Shown here: piece after piece, positions 37,129 through 46,371 of the stretch | How the letters are laid out: each line of letters starts with the position of its first letter | Position numbering within the stretch: the stretch's first letter is position 1 | Assembly: GCA_021846275.1 (NCBI GenBank) | Contig: JAJZBZ010000001.1 | Span: 124,001-188,000 of the forward strand | From: Acidobacteriota bacterium | GTDB lineage: Bacteria > Acidobacteriota > Terriglobia > Terriglobales > Acidobacteriaceae | Direction: 5' to 3' | Length of the DNA: 64,000 nt | Program-made: the position numbers and the translations under genes | Notes under the pieces: generated by a model | The model's input: the letters and a program-made list of their open reading frames with translations, nothing else | What the model was told of the DNA's origin: nothing | Databases searched by the model: none

Positions 37129-38896
37129 GGACGCGGCGCTTGATCTTGAGGCTGGGCGTGAGTTCGCCGGTCTCCTGGGACCACTCGTCGGGAACGACGA
37201 GGAAGCGCTTGATGCTCTCGAAGTGGGCGAGAGTCTGGTTGAGGTCGTCGATGATGCGCTCGAAACGGGCGAGGACGCGGGGATGGACGACGAGGCGCGC
37301 GCGGTCGGAGGCGTCAATTCCCTGCCCCGCGGCCCAGGCGCTGAGCGCGGCGAAGTCCGGGCTGATGAGCGCGGCGAGGAATTTGTGTTTGTCGCCGATG
37401 AGCGCGGCGTTGGCGATGAGCGGGTCGGATTTGAGTTTGTTTTCGATGGGCTGCGGGGCGACGAGCTTGCCGCCGGAGGTTTTGAGCAGCTCTTTTTTGC
37501 GGTCGGTGATGGAAAGGAAACCGTCGGCGTCGATGGTGGCGATGTCTCCGGTGGCGAACCAGCCTTCGGAGTCGAGGCACTCGCGCGTGGCTTCGGGCTT
37601 GTTCCAGTAGCCGCTGAAGACAGACGCGCCTCGGACGAAGAGTTCGCCGTCGGCGGCGAGTCGGCACTCGACGTTTTCAAGCGGCAGTCCGACGGTGCCC
37701 ATGCGGCTGGCTCCGGGGTAGTTGACGGCGATGACGGGCGAGGTTTCGGTGAGTCCGTAGCCCTCCTGAACGACGATGCCGACGGAGGCGAACCAGAAGC
37801 CGGTGGCGGTGCCGAGCGGCGCTCCGCCGGAGACGAAGTTGTTGACCGAGCCACCGAAGGCGGCGCGAACCTTGCTGAAGACGAGGCGGTCGGCCAGACG
37901 CCAGCGCAGCGAGGTGGGACGGCGACCGGCGAGGACGGTGTCGCGATGCCGCTCACCGACGCGCAAGGCCCAGCGGAAGATGCGGGCTTTGACGGGCGAG
38001 GCGGAGGATTTCTGCTCGACGCCGGCGCGGATTTTCTCGTAAACGCGCGGGACTCCGATGAACTCCGTGGGGTGGAAGCGGAGCATCATGGCCGGAAGCT
38101 TGTCCATCTGGGAGCAGTAGGCGATCTGGCAGTTGCAGTAGGCGAGCAGGTAATCGAACATGCGCTCGAAGATGTGAGGGAGCGGCAGGTAGCTGATGCT
38201 GCGCGGCTGGCCCTGGGTCTGGATGCGCGGCATGGAGCCGAGGACATTGGCGACGATGTTGGCGTGGGTGAGCATGGCGCCCTTGGATTCGCCGGTGGTG
38301 CCGCTGGTGTAGACGAGCGTGGCGAGATCGGCGGGCTGGGTGCGGGCGAGTTCGGCGTCGAATTCGCGGTCGGATTGTGGCGTGGCGGGCGCGCCAAACT
38401 GAGCGGACAGGAGCGTCGAGAAGCTGGACCAGTGCTGAAGAAGATCGTCGGCGTGGGCGGCGGTGGAGTCAAAGAGGACGATGCGCTCGATGGCGGTGGA
38501 GTGCTGGACGCTGGCGATGGAGCGTGCGTGGGCGGTGGTCGAGGTGAAGAGGATGCGGCTGCCGGAGTCGGCGAGCTGGGCGGCGGCCTGCGGGGCGGTG
38601 AGCGTGGGATAGATGGGCACGACGACGGCACCGAGGGCGAGAATGGCGTAGTCGGTGACGGCCCACTCCCAGCGGTTTTCGCTGAGGATGGCGACGCGGT
38701 CACCACGCTGGACGCCCCAGGCGCGCAGAGCGCGGGCGACGGCGCGGACACGCTGATCGACTTCGGCGGCGGAGAACGATTGCCACGCGCCGTCGGCGTC
38801 CTGCCATTGCATGACGCCCTCTTGTCCGGAATGGACGAGATGAAGATAAATGTCATTGAGCGTGTCAATGGGCGGGCGCGAAGCTGCGCTGGGCAT
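37061..38896 (-). CDS. Long-chain fatty-acid-CoA ligase (AMP-forming)
   Basis: 611-aa ANL-superfamily adenylating enzyme. Activates fatty acids to acyl-AMP then acyl-CoA. Motifs: LVYTSGTTGESKGAMLTH (P-loop), YGLTETSPVIAVN (A5), GELFVRG and WFATGDIATIDADGFL (A7/A8), and the C-terminal LTPSLKIKRR with the catalytic lysine. The form resembles the FadD15-type long-chain synthetases. ATG at 38896 has GGAGGAAT four to five bases upstream. It reads into the end of the convergent membrane protein gene. Confidence 0.93.
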   Translation of the reverse strand: MPSAASRPPIDTLNDIYLHLVHSGQEGVMQWQDADGAWQSFSAAEVDQRVRAVARALRAWGVQRGDRVAILSENRWEWAVTDYAILALGAVVVPIYPTLTAPQAAAQLADSGSRILFTSTTAHARSIASVQHSTAIERIVLFDSTAAHADDLLQHWSSFSTLLSAQFGAPATPQSDREFDAELARTQPADLATLVYTSGTTGESKGAMLTHANIVANVLGSMPRIQTQGQPRSISYLPLPHIFERMFDYLLAYCNCQIAYCSQMDKLPAMMLRFHPTEFIGVPRVYEKIRAGVEQKSSASPVKARIFRWALRVGERHRDTVLAGRRPTSLRWRLADRLVFSKVRAAFGGSVNNFVSGGAPLGTATGFWFASVGIVVQEGYGLTETSPVIAVNYPGASRMGTVGLPLENVECRLAADGELFVRGASVFSGYWNKPEATRECLDSEGWFATGDIATIDADGFLSITDRKKELLKTSGGKLVAPQPIENKLKSDPLIANAALIGDKHKFLAALISPDFAALSAWAAGQGIDASDRARLVVHPRVLARFERIIDDLNQTLAHFESIKRFLVVPDEWSQETGELTPSLKIKRRVLNERYAAQILQLYSDEATSHAV

Positions 38897-39326
38897 GAGA
38901 TTCCTCCGGAAAAGCAGGCACGATTGAGCGAAACGCTCACGGCGCATCGCACGGGAATTGTATCAACCATCGCATGGAGGCATTGCATGCAGCAGACGCG
39001 CGTTCGCGCCGTGGCCGCTTCCGTTGGTCGCGGGTGGGTGTGGTTGAGGACGGTGGCATCTGTTTTCCCCACCCAAGCGGAGCCTGGATGGGGCACCGGC
39101 GTTTTTACTGACCACTGACGGCTGACGACTGACGACTGAAAAGCAGATTCCCTTCGGGAATGACAACAAAAAAGCAACGGGAATAGCAAAAGCAGGGGCA
39201 TGGGGCGGTGTGGTGCGGGATGGGATTTTAATTCTGCGCAACCTTGGTCGAGCTTCCGGGTTGGAATAGGGTTAGGATGTTTCTGGCTGCGCGGTTTGCG
39301 GCTGCGGGTGATGGGAGGGTATGAGT
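38897..39326. repeat. Divergent intergenic region holding a composite repeat block
   Basis: About 430 bp without a gene. It contains the GCATTGCATGCAGCAGACGC module (38983-39002 onward), CACCCAAGCGGAGCC (39064 onward), CTGACGR heptads (39110-39138) and one REP unit (39140-39168). Promoters for the acyl-CoA synthetase and the VWFA-related gene must lie here, but I could not pick convincing -35/-10 pairs. Confidence 0.75.
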
Positions 39327-40454
39327 ATGCGCGAGATGAGCCGAAGTTGGGGACGGTGGATGGCGCTGGCGATGGCCGGGATGGCGCTGGCGAGTGTGGC
39401 TGCGAGTCGGGCCGAAGCGGCGGACGCGGCGGCGAAGACGCCGGGCGCGAAGCCGGCGGGGCATCTGCTGCTGGATGTATCGGTGACGAATGCGCAGGGG
39501 AAGCCGGTGACGGGCCTGAATCCTCTCGATTTTGACGTGACCGAGGATGGCGCGCTGCAGAAGGTGCTGGCGATGCAGCAGGGCGGGCTGATGACGCAGT
39601 CGGCAACGCCGGCGCAGATGGTGATTGTGCTGGACGCGGTGAATTGCACGTTTGAGAAGATGCAACTGGAGCGGCAGGATGTGGCGGATTTTCTGCGGCG
39701 GAATGGCGGAAAGCTGGCGGTGCCGACACGGGTGGTGATGCTGAACGACACGAAGATGCTGGAGTGGCCGACGGCGACGACGGATGGGAATGCGCTGGCG
39801 AAGTATATCGAGCAGACGCCGAATCCGGTGCATACGCTGCGCTTTGCGGCGGGCTACTACGGGGAGATGGACCGCGCGATGTGGAGCATGGGCGAGATGT
39901 ACAAGCTGGCGCACGAGGAGGCGATGGTGCCGGGGCGGAAGCTGATGGTGTGGATCAGCCATGGGTGGCATCCGCTGTCGCGGGATTATCTGGCGATGGA
40001 TACGCGGGATCTGAAACGGGATTTCAATCTGGACGTGGGGCTGACGAATGCGCTGTTGCAGGCGCGGATCGCGCTGGTGTCGATTGATCCGATTCTGGAG
40101 CTGCCGGGCGAGAACCTGGACTACTATCAGGCGTTTCTGAAGCCGGTGGAGAAGTGGGAGCAGGTGGATACGCCGAACCTGCTGCTGCAGGTGCTGGCGC
40201 TGCATACGGGCGGGATGGTGCTGAACCAGAGCACGGATATACAGGGCGAGATCGGCAAGGCGATGCAGTTGCTGAATGGATGGTACACGCTGGTGTATTC
40301 GCCACGGCTGCCGCAGGGAACGGTGCCGCCGTTCCGCGCGATCAACGTGAAGCTGCATCCGAATGCGACGGCGGACGCGCAAAAGCTGGTGGTGCGCGGG
40401 CCGCTGGGGTACTACGCGATGAGCGTGAAGGAAGAGAAGCCGATGACGCGCTGA
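39327..40454 (+). CDS. VWFA-related exported protein
   Basis: 375 aa. Signal peptide (WMALAMAGMALASVAASRAEA), then LLLDVSVTNAQGKPVTGLNPLDFDVTEDG, a beta-sandwich-like segment typical of acidobacterial VWFA-related proteins, and a von Willebrand A-like fold (QMVIVLDAVNC, GRKLMVWISHGWHPLS). The canonical DxSxS MIDAS motif is DAVNC here, so metal binding is doubtful. The ATG at 39327 has GGAGG eight bases upstream; that at 39321 is too close. Acts in the periplasm or outside; partners unknown. Confidence 0.82.
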   Translation: MREMSRSWGRWMALAMAGMALASVAASRAEAADAAAKTPGAKPAGHLLLDVSVTNAQGKPVTGLNPLDFDVTEDGALQKVLAMQQGGLMTQSATPAQMVIVLDAVNCTFEKMQLERQDVADFLRRNGGKLAVPTRVVMLNDTKMLEWPTATTDGNALAKYIEQTPNPVHTLRFAAGYYGEMDRAMWSMGEMYKLAHEEAMVPGRKLMVWISHGWHPLSRDYLAMDTRDLKRDFNLDVGLTNALLQARIALVSIDPILELPGENLDYYQAFLKPVEKWEQVDTPNLLLQVLALHTGGMVLNQSTDIQGEIGKAMQLLNGWYTLVYSPRLPQGTVPPFRAINVKLHPNATADAQKLVVRGPLGYYAMSVKEEKPMTR

Positions 40455-40482
40455 GGCTGAGGCTTGGGTGGCGTGGATGAGT

Positions 40483-40518
40483 CGTCAGGGGTCAGTCGTC
40501 AGGGCATTGCATGCAGCA
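40483..40518. repeat. Truncated composite repeat left of the DUF262 gene
   Basis: Two CTGACGA-type heptads (reverse orientation) followed by GCATTGCATGCAGCA, after which the sequence diverges from every other copy of this module. The break suggests the DUF262 locus was inserted within a repeat block that resumes at 42280. Confidence 0.65.
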
Positions 40519-40633
40519 TCTCCCTCGGTGATTTGTTTCTTGAGGGGCTTCTTCTCCAGATCAAAATGCTCACTGGAATGAAGTCCTCAGTTTCGTGTAT
40601 ACAATGGGGCGATGCGTCTGCGAGGACTTTACC

Positions 40634-42124
40634 ATGAAGATGCTTGCTGAAACACGCGCGATTGACAAGATATTCAAACGTCGGGACCGCTATGATGTTC
40701 CAGACTGGCAGCGCCAGAAGGTTTGGAATCGCGACAAAAAGCAGATGTTAATCGACTCCATTCTGCGCGGGTGGAAGTTGCCGAAGTTCTATTTCATCGA
40801 ATCCGCTGGTGACAACTACCTCGTCGAGGACGGGCAGCAGCGCCTTAACGCCATATGGGAGTTCTTCTCAAATGAACTCCCGCTGAGCGACGAGGCCTCA
40901 AAGAGATATGGTGGTGCCCGCTACTATCGTGATTTGACGCGCGACTTCTCGGACGCGTTTGATGATTTCGAGATTGAATATGATCTTATCTCAGAGGCAA
41001 GCGATGAGGAACTTAAAGAATTTTTCCAACGTCTTCAGGGCGGAATGCCGCTAACTAGCAGCGAAAAGCTCAATGCAGTCGAGAGTGAACTGACCAACTA
41101 TTGCAGGTCAATGACAAACCATAAATTATTTCGCGAAACAATTGCCGTTCCCAACACTCGTTATGCGCACTTCGACATCATGACGAAGGTAGCGATGATC
41201 GAAATTGAGGGCTTAGATGCTCGGCTTCGTCTCACTGCAATTCGGGACGTTCTCGTAGCTCAAAGAAACTTTGCGTCAACCTCAGCAATTGGAAAGCGGA
41301 TCAAATCGGCGCTCGATTGCCTTCATACTGCCTTTTCAGCTAACGCCAATACGCTTCGCACCCGTACTATCGTGCAGTCCCTTCTAACGCTGACCTGCAA
41401 ACTTATCGATACTGGGCGATTCAAAGGCAACGAAGTTAAGTTGCGACAATTTTTTGACACTTTCATGTCTGAGTTGGCAAGACAGGTAGAAATGGGACAA
41501 TCTGCAACCGACAGCGATTACGTCAGGTTTCAGCAATCTGTCAGCGCCAACACGAAGGGCGCTGCTCGTACTAGGCAGGAAATACTGCTACGAAAGCTCT
41601 TTCTTCTTGCCCCGGAATTGGCTGAGATTTTCGACTCATCCGTCGTTGCTGAAAGTGGAGTCTCTGGTCGCATCGGCAACCTCGGCAAGTCGATCGCGGA
41701 TCTTGTCGGCCTGACCAATGCCAAATACGCAGCCAGCCATGGTGAAGATTTGTTCAAACCAACAAGCAAGACAACCCAAGGGTTGCTTCGGATACAGAAA
41801 CCAGTACGCGATTTAGACGACTTCAAGAATCTCGTCGACGATCTTTACTTTCTTTTTCGAGAATCGGCTGGATCGCGTCTGACTGATCGTTGGCCAAAAT
41901 CCTTTATACACTTAAACGACATAAGAACAGACCTGCGCCACGATTTGGACCATGGTGATGCAGGGAAAGTGCGCGCGAAACGCCGTAGGGCGGGAAAAAC
42001 GTTTCAACTCTATGCCGGCAGCGGCACTCCATATACGCTGGAGCCAGTGAAGTTTCCCTTGGTCCAATCCGCACTCCTGTCTGCGATCGAAGGTGATCTG
42101 AGAAAGATTCTCTATGAACTTTAG
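40634..42124 (+). CDS. DUF262-domain protein with HEPN-like C-terminal motifs
   Basis: 496 aa, cytosolic. The N-terminal half is a DUF262 (GmrSD/ParB-Srx-like) domain: VPDWQRQKVWN, then DNYLVEDGQQRLNAIWEF with the DGQQR motif at residues 66-70, which in this superfamily hydrolyses nucleotides in phage-restriction enzymes. The C-terminal part (about 400-496) has IRTDLRHDLDHGD, holding two overlapping R-x4-H motifs (431-436 and 435-440) like those of HEPN ribonucleases. GAGGA is eight bases before the ATG. Much AT-richer than its surroundings and flanked by repeat modules, so probably an acquired defence gene. There is no GmrD HNH motif. Confidence 0.8.
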   Translation: MKMLAETRAIDKIFKRRDRYDVPDWQRQKVWNRDKKQMLIDSILRGWKLPKFYFIESAGDNYLVEDGQQRLNAIWEFFSNELPLSDEASKRYGGARYYRDLTRDFSDAFDDFEIEYDLISEASDEELKEFFQRLQGGMPLTSSEKLNAVESELTNYCRSMTNHKLFRETIAVPNTRYAHFDIMTKVAMIEIEGLDARLRLTAIRDVLVAQRNFASTSAIGKRIKSALDCLHTAFSANANTLRTRTIVQSLLTLTCKLIDTGRFKGNEVKLRQFFDTFMSELARQVEMGQSATDSDYVRFQQSVSANTKGAARTRQEILLRKLFLLAPELAEIFDSSVVAESGVSGRIGNLGKSIADLVGLTNAKYAASHGEDLFKPTSKTTQGLLRIQKPVRDLDDFKNLVDDLYFLFRESAGSRLTDRWPKSFIHLNDIRTDLRHDLDHGDAGKVRAKRRRAGKTFQLYAGSGTPYTLEPVKFPLVQSALLSAIEGDLRKILYEL

Positions 42125-42614
42125 GCACCCGATGGCAATTATTCGAGTTGCATCGAAATCACCGCACAACTCGCCTCTCCAAAGGTGAGATGACCGCTCT
42201 ATCGGGATGATGCGACGAGTATTCCTATCTATTTGTTTGTTCGGTAGCGAGCGGGGAGTTACAGAGGGTGCCGAGGGAAGTAGAAGCAGATTCCCTGCGG
42301 GAATGACAACAAAAAAGCAAAGACACCGACAGCGCTGGCATCAGTTTTACCCACCCAAGCGGAAGCTCGGATGGGGCACCTAACGCGTTTACTGACGACT
42401 GACGGCTGACGACTGACTACTCAGAAGCAGATTCCCTGCGGGAATGACAACAAAAAAAGCAAAGGCAACGGAAACCGCGGAAGCTACGGCTTCTGTGCGA
42501 ACTGCGGATGCGTTTTGCTGACGGCTGACGGCTGACGACTGACGACTCAACAGCAGATTCCCTGCGGGAATGACAACAAGAAAGGCAAAGGCAAGGGCAA
42601 AGCGGCGGTCTCGG
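42125..42614. repeat. Intergenic composite repeat block with three REP units
   Basis: After about 155 bp of unassigned AT-richer sequence, three REP units with TGC loops occur (42284-42310, 42426-42452, 42552-42578). Between them are CACCCAAGCGGAAGC (42348 onward) and CTGACGR heptads (42391-42421, 42520-42547). It lies between the convergent DUF262 and metH genes. Confidence 0.85.
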
Positions 42615-45600
42615 TCAGGCGACGAAGTATTTGGCCTGGGGGTGGTGGACGAGGATGGCGTTGGTGCTTTGTTCGGGTTCGAGGTGGAAGCCTTCGGTGA
42701 GGTGGACGCCGATGGATTCTTCTGGTTTGAGCAGGTGGAAGATGCGGGCCTGGTCTTCGAGGTTGGGGCAGGCGGGGTAGCCGAAGGAGTAGCGCGAGCC
42801 GCGATATTTCTGGTGGAAGAGGTCGGCGACCTTGGGTGAGTCGGCGGTGGCGATGCCGAGCAGGGTGCGGGCCTGTTTGTGGACGTATTCGGCGAGGGCT
42901 TCGGCGGTTTCGACGCCGAGGCCGTGGAGATAGAGGTAGCGTGTAAAGTCGCCGGAGTCGAAGAGCTTCTGGGTTTCGAGGGAGGCCTGGTGGCCGATGG
43001 TGACGATGGTGAGTCCGAGGACGTCCGGGCGGCCGGCGCTGGCGGGCAGGAAGAAATCGGCGATGCAGAGGCGGCGACCCTGAGCCTGGCGCGGGAATTG
43101 GAAGCGCTCGATCTCGCGGGCGTGGTCTTCGGGGTCGTAGATGACGAGGTCGTCGCCGAAGCTGTTGCAGGGATAGAAGCCGATGACGGATTGCGGGTGG
43201 AAGATGCCGCTGGACTGGACCTCCTGCTGGAGTTCGGTGAGGATGGGGCGGTATTTTTCTTCGACGAGGCGGAGGTAGTCGGATTGCGAGGCGGTTTTGA
43301 GCTGCCACTGGTTTTTGAAGAGCGCGGTTTCGTTGAGGAACGGGAAGAGTTCTTCGAGGGGGTAATCCTTGAAAACGCGCGCGCCCCAGAATGGCGGCTG
43401 GGGGATGTTGGGCGGCGGCTCGACGACGGGGGATCGGCCCTCGGCGGTGAGGGTGACGGTGGTGATGTCGGCTGTGGCGACGTTGGAGCGATTGAAGATT
43501 TTGACGGTGCGGCCTTCGGTGAGGCGCTGTTCGCGGAGTTCGGGGTTGGTGAGGTCGCTCATGATGGCCAGGCCGGCGAAGGCGTCTTCGGCGTAGTAGA
43601 CGGGGCCGCTGTACTCCTGGCGGAGGTCTTCTTCGACGTATTTGCGGGTGAGCGCGGCTCCGCCGCAGATGACGGGGATTTGCAGGTTGAGGCGCTCGAG
43701 ATCCTGCAGGACGTACTTCATTTCGAGGGTGGATTTGACGAGCAGGCCGCTGAGTCCGATGGCGTCGGTGGGCTGCTGGCGGGCGGCGGCGAGGATGGCG
43801 TCCGACGGCTGCTTGATGCCGAGGTTGAGGACGCGGTAGCCGTTGTTGGTGAGGATGATGTCGACGAGGTTTTTTCCGATGTCGTGGACGTCGCCTTTGA
43901 CGGTGGCCAGGACCATGGTTCCCTTGCCGCCGGAGTCGGATTTCTCCATTTTCGGTTCGAGGTAGGCGACGGCGGCCTTCATGACGGCGGCGGAGTCGAG
44001 GACGGAGGGTAGCTGCATTTTGCGCGAGCCGAAGAGTTCGCCGACGGTCTTCATGGCGTCGAGCAGGACATCGTTGATGAGGGCGAGCGGGGAGTGGGTG
44101 AGGAGCGCGGCTTCGAGGGCTTCTTCGAGGGACTGCTTGTGGTCGCCGGAGCCGATGGTGCGTTCGCCGCGGATGATGAGCTGCTTGAGGCGGTCTTCGA
44201 CGGTGAGGTCTTCGACGGCGATCTCCGGCTCGGGGGTGGAGGATTTTCCGAGCGAGCTGAAGTGGGCCATGTAGGCCTGGAGCGGGTCGACTCTCATGCC
44301 TTCGACGCGCGTGCCGTCGGGTGAGTCCCACTGCTGGAAGAGCAGGCGGCGGGCGAGTTCGACCTCGCGCTCGGGGATTTTGTAGAGCGGGTAGATGCGG
44401 GAGTAGTTGACGATGGCGGTGTCGAGGCCGCGATCGACGGCTTCCTTGAGGAAGACGGAGTTGAGGACGCGGCGGGAGTAGGCACCGAGGCCGAAGGAGA
44501 TGTTGGAGACGCCGAGGATGGTTTTGACGCCGGGCAGTTCGAGCTTGATGCGGCGGACGGCTTCGAGGGTTTCGATGGCGGCGGTGCGGTAGTCCTCCTG
44601 GCCGGTGGAGATGGGCAGGGTGAGCGGGTCGAAGATGAGGTCCTGCGGGCGCAGGCCGAAGCGGTGGACGGCCATGTCGTGAATGCGGTGGGCGATGGCG
44701 ACTTTTTTGTCGGCGGTGAGAGCCATGCCGTCTTCGTCGATGGTGAGGGCGATGACGGCGGCACCGTATCGGCGGGCCATGGGAAGGACGCGGGTGGTGC
44801 GTTTTTCGCCGTCTTCGAGATTGATGGAGTTGATGACGGGCTTGCCGGGAATGCGCTTGAGGGCTTCTTCGAGAACGTTGGCCTCGGTGGAGTCGACGAC
44901 GATGGGAGCGGGGATGCGGGTGGCGATTTTTTCGAGGACGCCGTTCATGTAGGCCTGCTCGTCTTCGCCGACGATGGCGCAGCAGATGTCGAGCAGTTGG
45001 GAGCCTTCGCCGATGAGACGGCGGGACATGCTGAGGATGCCTTCGTAATCAGCCGCACGGACGAGGTTGCGGAAGGTGTCAAGGCGGGTGGTGGTGTTCA
45101 TCTCCTCGGCGATGACGACGGGCTGGCCATCGACCTCCAGAGGCACGGCGGTGAAGGCGCTGGCGGCGACGGATTGCGGACTGACGTTGCGCACGAGGGG
45201 CGCGAGACCGGCGACGGCCTGAGCGACGGCGCGGAGATGGTCCGGAGTGGTGCCGCAGCAGCCGCCGACGATGGCAATGCCGTATTCGGTGACGAAGCGA
45301 CGATGGTGAGCGGCGAGTTCGGCGGGGGTGAGCTTGTAGACGGCGTGGCCGCCTTCGTTCTGGGGCAGGCCGGCGTTGGGCTGGATGGCGACGGGGAGCG
45401 TGGAGTTCTGGCAGAGGAAACGGACGGCGTCGTTCATCTCCTCGGGGCCGGTGGCGCAGTTGAGGCCGATGACGTCGGGCTGGAGCGCCTCGAGGACGGC
45501 GAGCGCGGCACCGATCTCCGAGCCGAGAAGCATGGTTCCGGTGGCTTCGAGGGTGACCTGGATCTGGAGCGCGGCGCGAGGTTGACCGGAGGCGACGGCG

Positions 45601-46133
45601 GCGGCGATGGCGTCATGACAGGCGGCGGCGGCGATCTTGGCCTGGAGCAGGTCCTGGCTGGTTTCGATGAGCAGGATGTGGACGCCGCCGGCGAGCAGGG
45701 CGTCGGCCTGCTGGCGATAGCTGGCGAGCATGGCGTCGTAAGTGATGTGGCCGAGCGAGGGCAGGCGCGTGGTGGGGCCGATGGAGCCGGCGACGAAGCG
45801 CGGCTTGTCGGGCGTGCTGAAGCTGTCGGCAACCTCACGGGCGAGACGCGCGGCGGCGACGTTCAGCTCGTGGACGCGGTCGGCGAGATCGTATTCGGCG
45901 AGGACGATGTCGGAGGAGCCGAAGCTGTCGGTCTCGATGATGTCACTGCCGGCGGCGAGGAATTCGGCGTGGATGTCGCGGATGACGTCGGGGCGCGAGA
46001 GGACGAGCAACTCGTTGCAGCCGTCCTTGCCCCAGTAGTCGTCGGGGGTGAGGTTGCGGCGCTGGATGTTGGTGCCCATGGCGCCGTCGTAGACGAGGAC
46101 GCGATGGCGAAGGAGAGTGAGAAAATCGGACAA
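42615..46133 (-). CDS. metH: Cobalamin-dependent methionine synthase
   Basis: 1172 aa. Transfers methyl from methyltetrahydrofolate through B12 to homocysteine. Homocysteine domain starts VYDGAMGTNIQRR, with zinc cysteines in IVGGCCGTTPDHL; a pterin-binding domain follows; the B12 domain has DVHDIGKNLV with the lower-ligand His, and LSGLLVKSTLEM; the C-terminal reactivation domain includes SRYSFGYPACPNLEDQ. No ATG precedes the first motif: TTG at 46133 with GAGG six bases upstream is my choice; the open frame extends 91 codons further. I saw no SAM or cobalamin riboswitch upstream. Confidence 0.95.
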   Translation of the reverse strand: MSDFLTLLRHRVLVYDGAMGTNIQRRNLTPDDYWGKDGCNELLVLSRPDVIRDIHAEFLAAGSDIIETDSFGSSDIVLAEYDLADRVHELNVAAARLAREVADSFSTPDKPRFVAGSIGPTTRLPSLGHITYDAMLASYRQQADALLAGGVHILLIETSQDLLQAKIAAAACHDAIAAAVASGQPRAALQIQVTLEATGTMLLGSEIGAALAVLEALQPDVIGLNCATGPEEMNDAVRFLCQNSTLPVAIQPNAGLPQNEGGHAVYKLTPAELAAHHRRFVTEYGIAIVGGCCGTTPDHLRAVAQAVAGLAPLVRNVSPQSVAASAFTAVPLEVDGQPVVIAEEMNTTTRLDTFRNLVRAADYEGILSMSRRLIGEGSQLLDICCAIVGEDEQAYMNGVLEKIATRIPAPIVVDSTEANVLEEALKRIPGKPVINSINLEDGEKRTTRVLPMARRYGAAVIALTIDEDGMALTADKKVAIAHRIHDMAVHRFGLRPQDLIFDPLTLPISTGQEDYRTAAIETLEAVRRIKLELPGVKTILGVSNISFGLGAYSRRVLNSVFLKEAVDRGLDTAIVNYSRIYPLYKIPEREVELARRLLFQQWDSPDGTRVEGMRVDPLQAYMAHFSSLGKSSTPEPEIAVEDLTVEDRLKQLIIRGERTIGSGDHKQSLEEALEAALLTHSPLALINDVLLDAMKTVGELFGSRKMQLPSVLDSAAVMKAAVAYLEPKMEKSDSGGKGTMVLATVKGDVHDIGKNLVDIILTNNGYRVLNLGIKQPSDAILAAARQQPTDAIGLSGLLVKSTLEMKYVLQDLERLNLQIPVICGGAALTRKYVEEDLRQEYSGPVYYAEDAFAGLAIMSDLTNPELREQRLTEGRTVKIFNRSNVATADITTVTLTAEGRSPVVEPPPNIPQPPFWGARVFKDYPLEELFPFLNETALFKNQWQLKTASQSDYLRLVEEKYRPILTELQQEVQSSGIFHPQSVIGFYPCNSFGDDLVIYDPEDHAREIERFQFPRQAQGRRLCIADFFLPASAGRPDVLGLTIVTIGHQASLETQKLFDSGDFTRYLYLHGLGVETAEALAEYVHKQARTLLGIATADSPKVADLFHQKYRGSRYSFGYPACPNLEDQARIFHLLKPEESIGVHLTEGFHLEPEQSTNAILVHHPQAKYFVA

Positions 46134-46371
46134 ATAGGCCTCGGAGTGACGGAATGCGGATAGACTCGTTGATAACAGGATAAATGTTTGCTGGCTGAAC
46201 GGTGGGACGGATGCCGGTCGAATTCCGGAACTGGATGGGTTGTGCGCGATGGCGGCGAGGCGGATGGAGTTGCGGATAATGAGATGGAAGGATCGGGGTG
46301 TGCCGAGCACGAAGCACGTCTGAGACGCATGAGTACGATCCTTGCGCACTGCTTGAAATACCTGGAATTCT

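Noticed and set aside
36034-37956. A 640-codon minus-strand frame
   Set aside because: It is antisense to the membrane protein gene and runs through repeat blocks; composition is Ser/Arg/His/Pro-rich as expected for shadows in GC-rich DNA. Only its last seven codons may be used, as a leader.
46134-46371. Possible SAM or cobalamin riboswitch before metH
   Set aside because: I could not find the conserved cores (such as the B12 box) on the metH strand; only ordinary intergenic sequence is visible.
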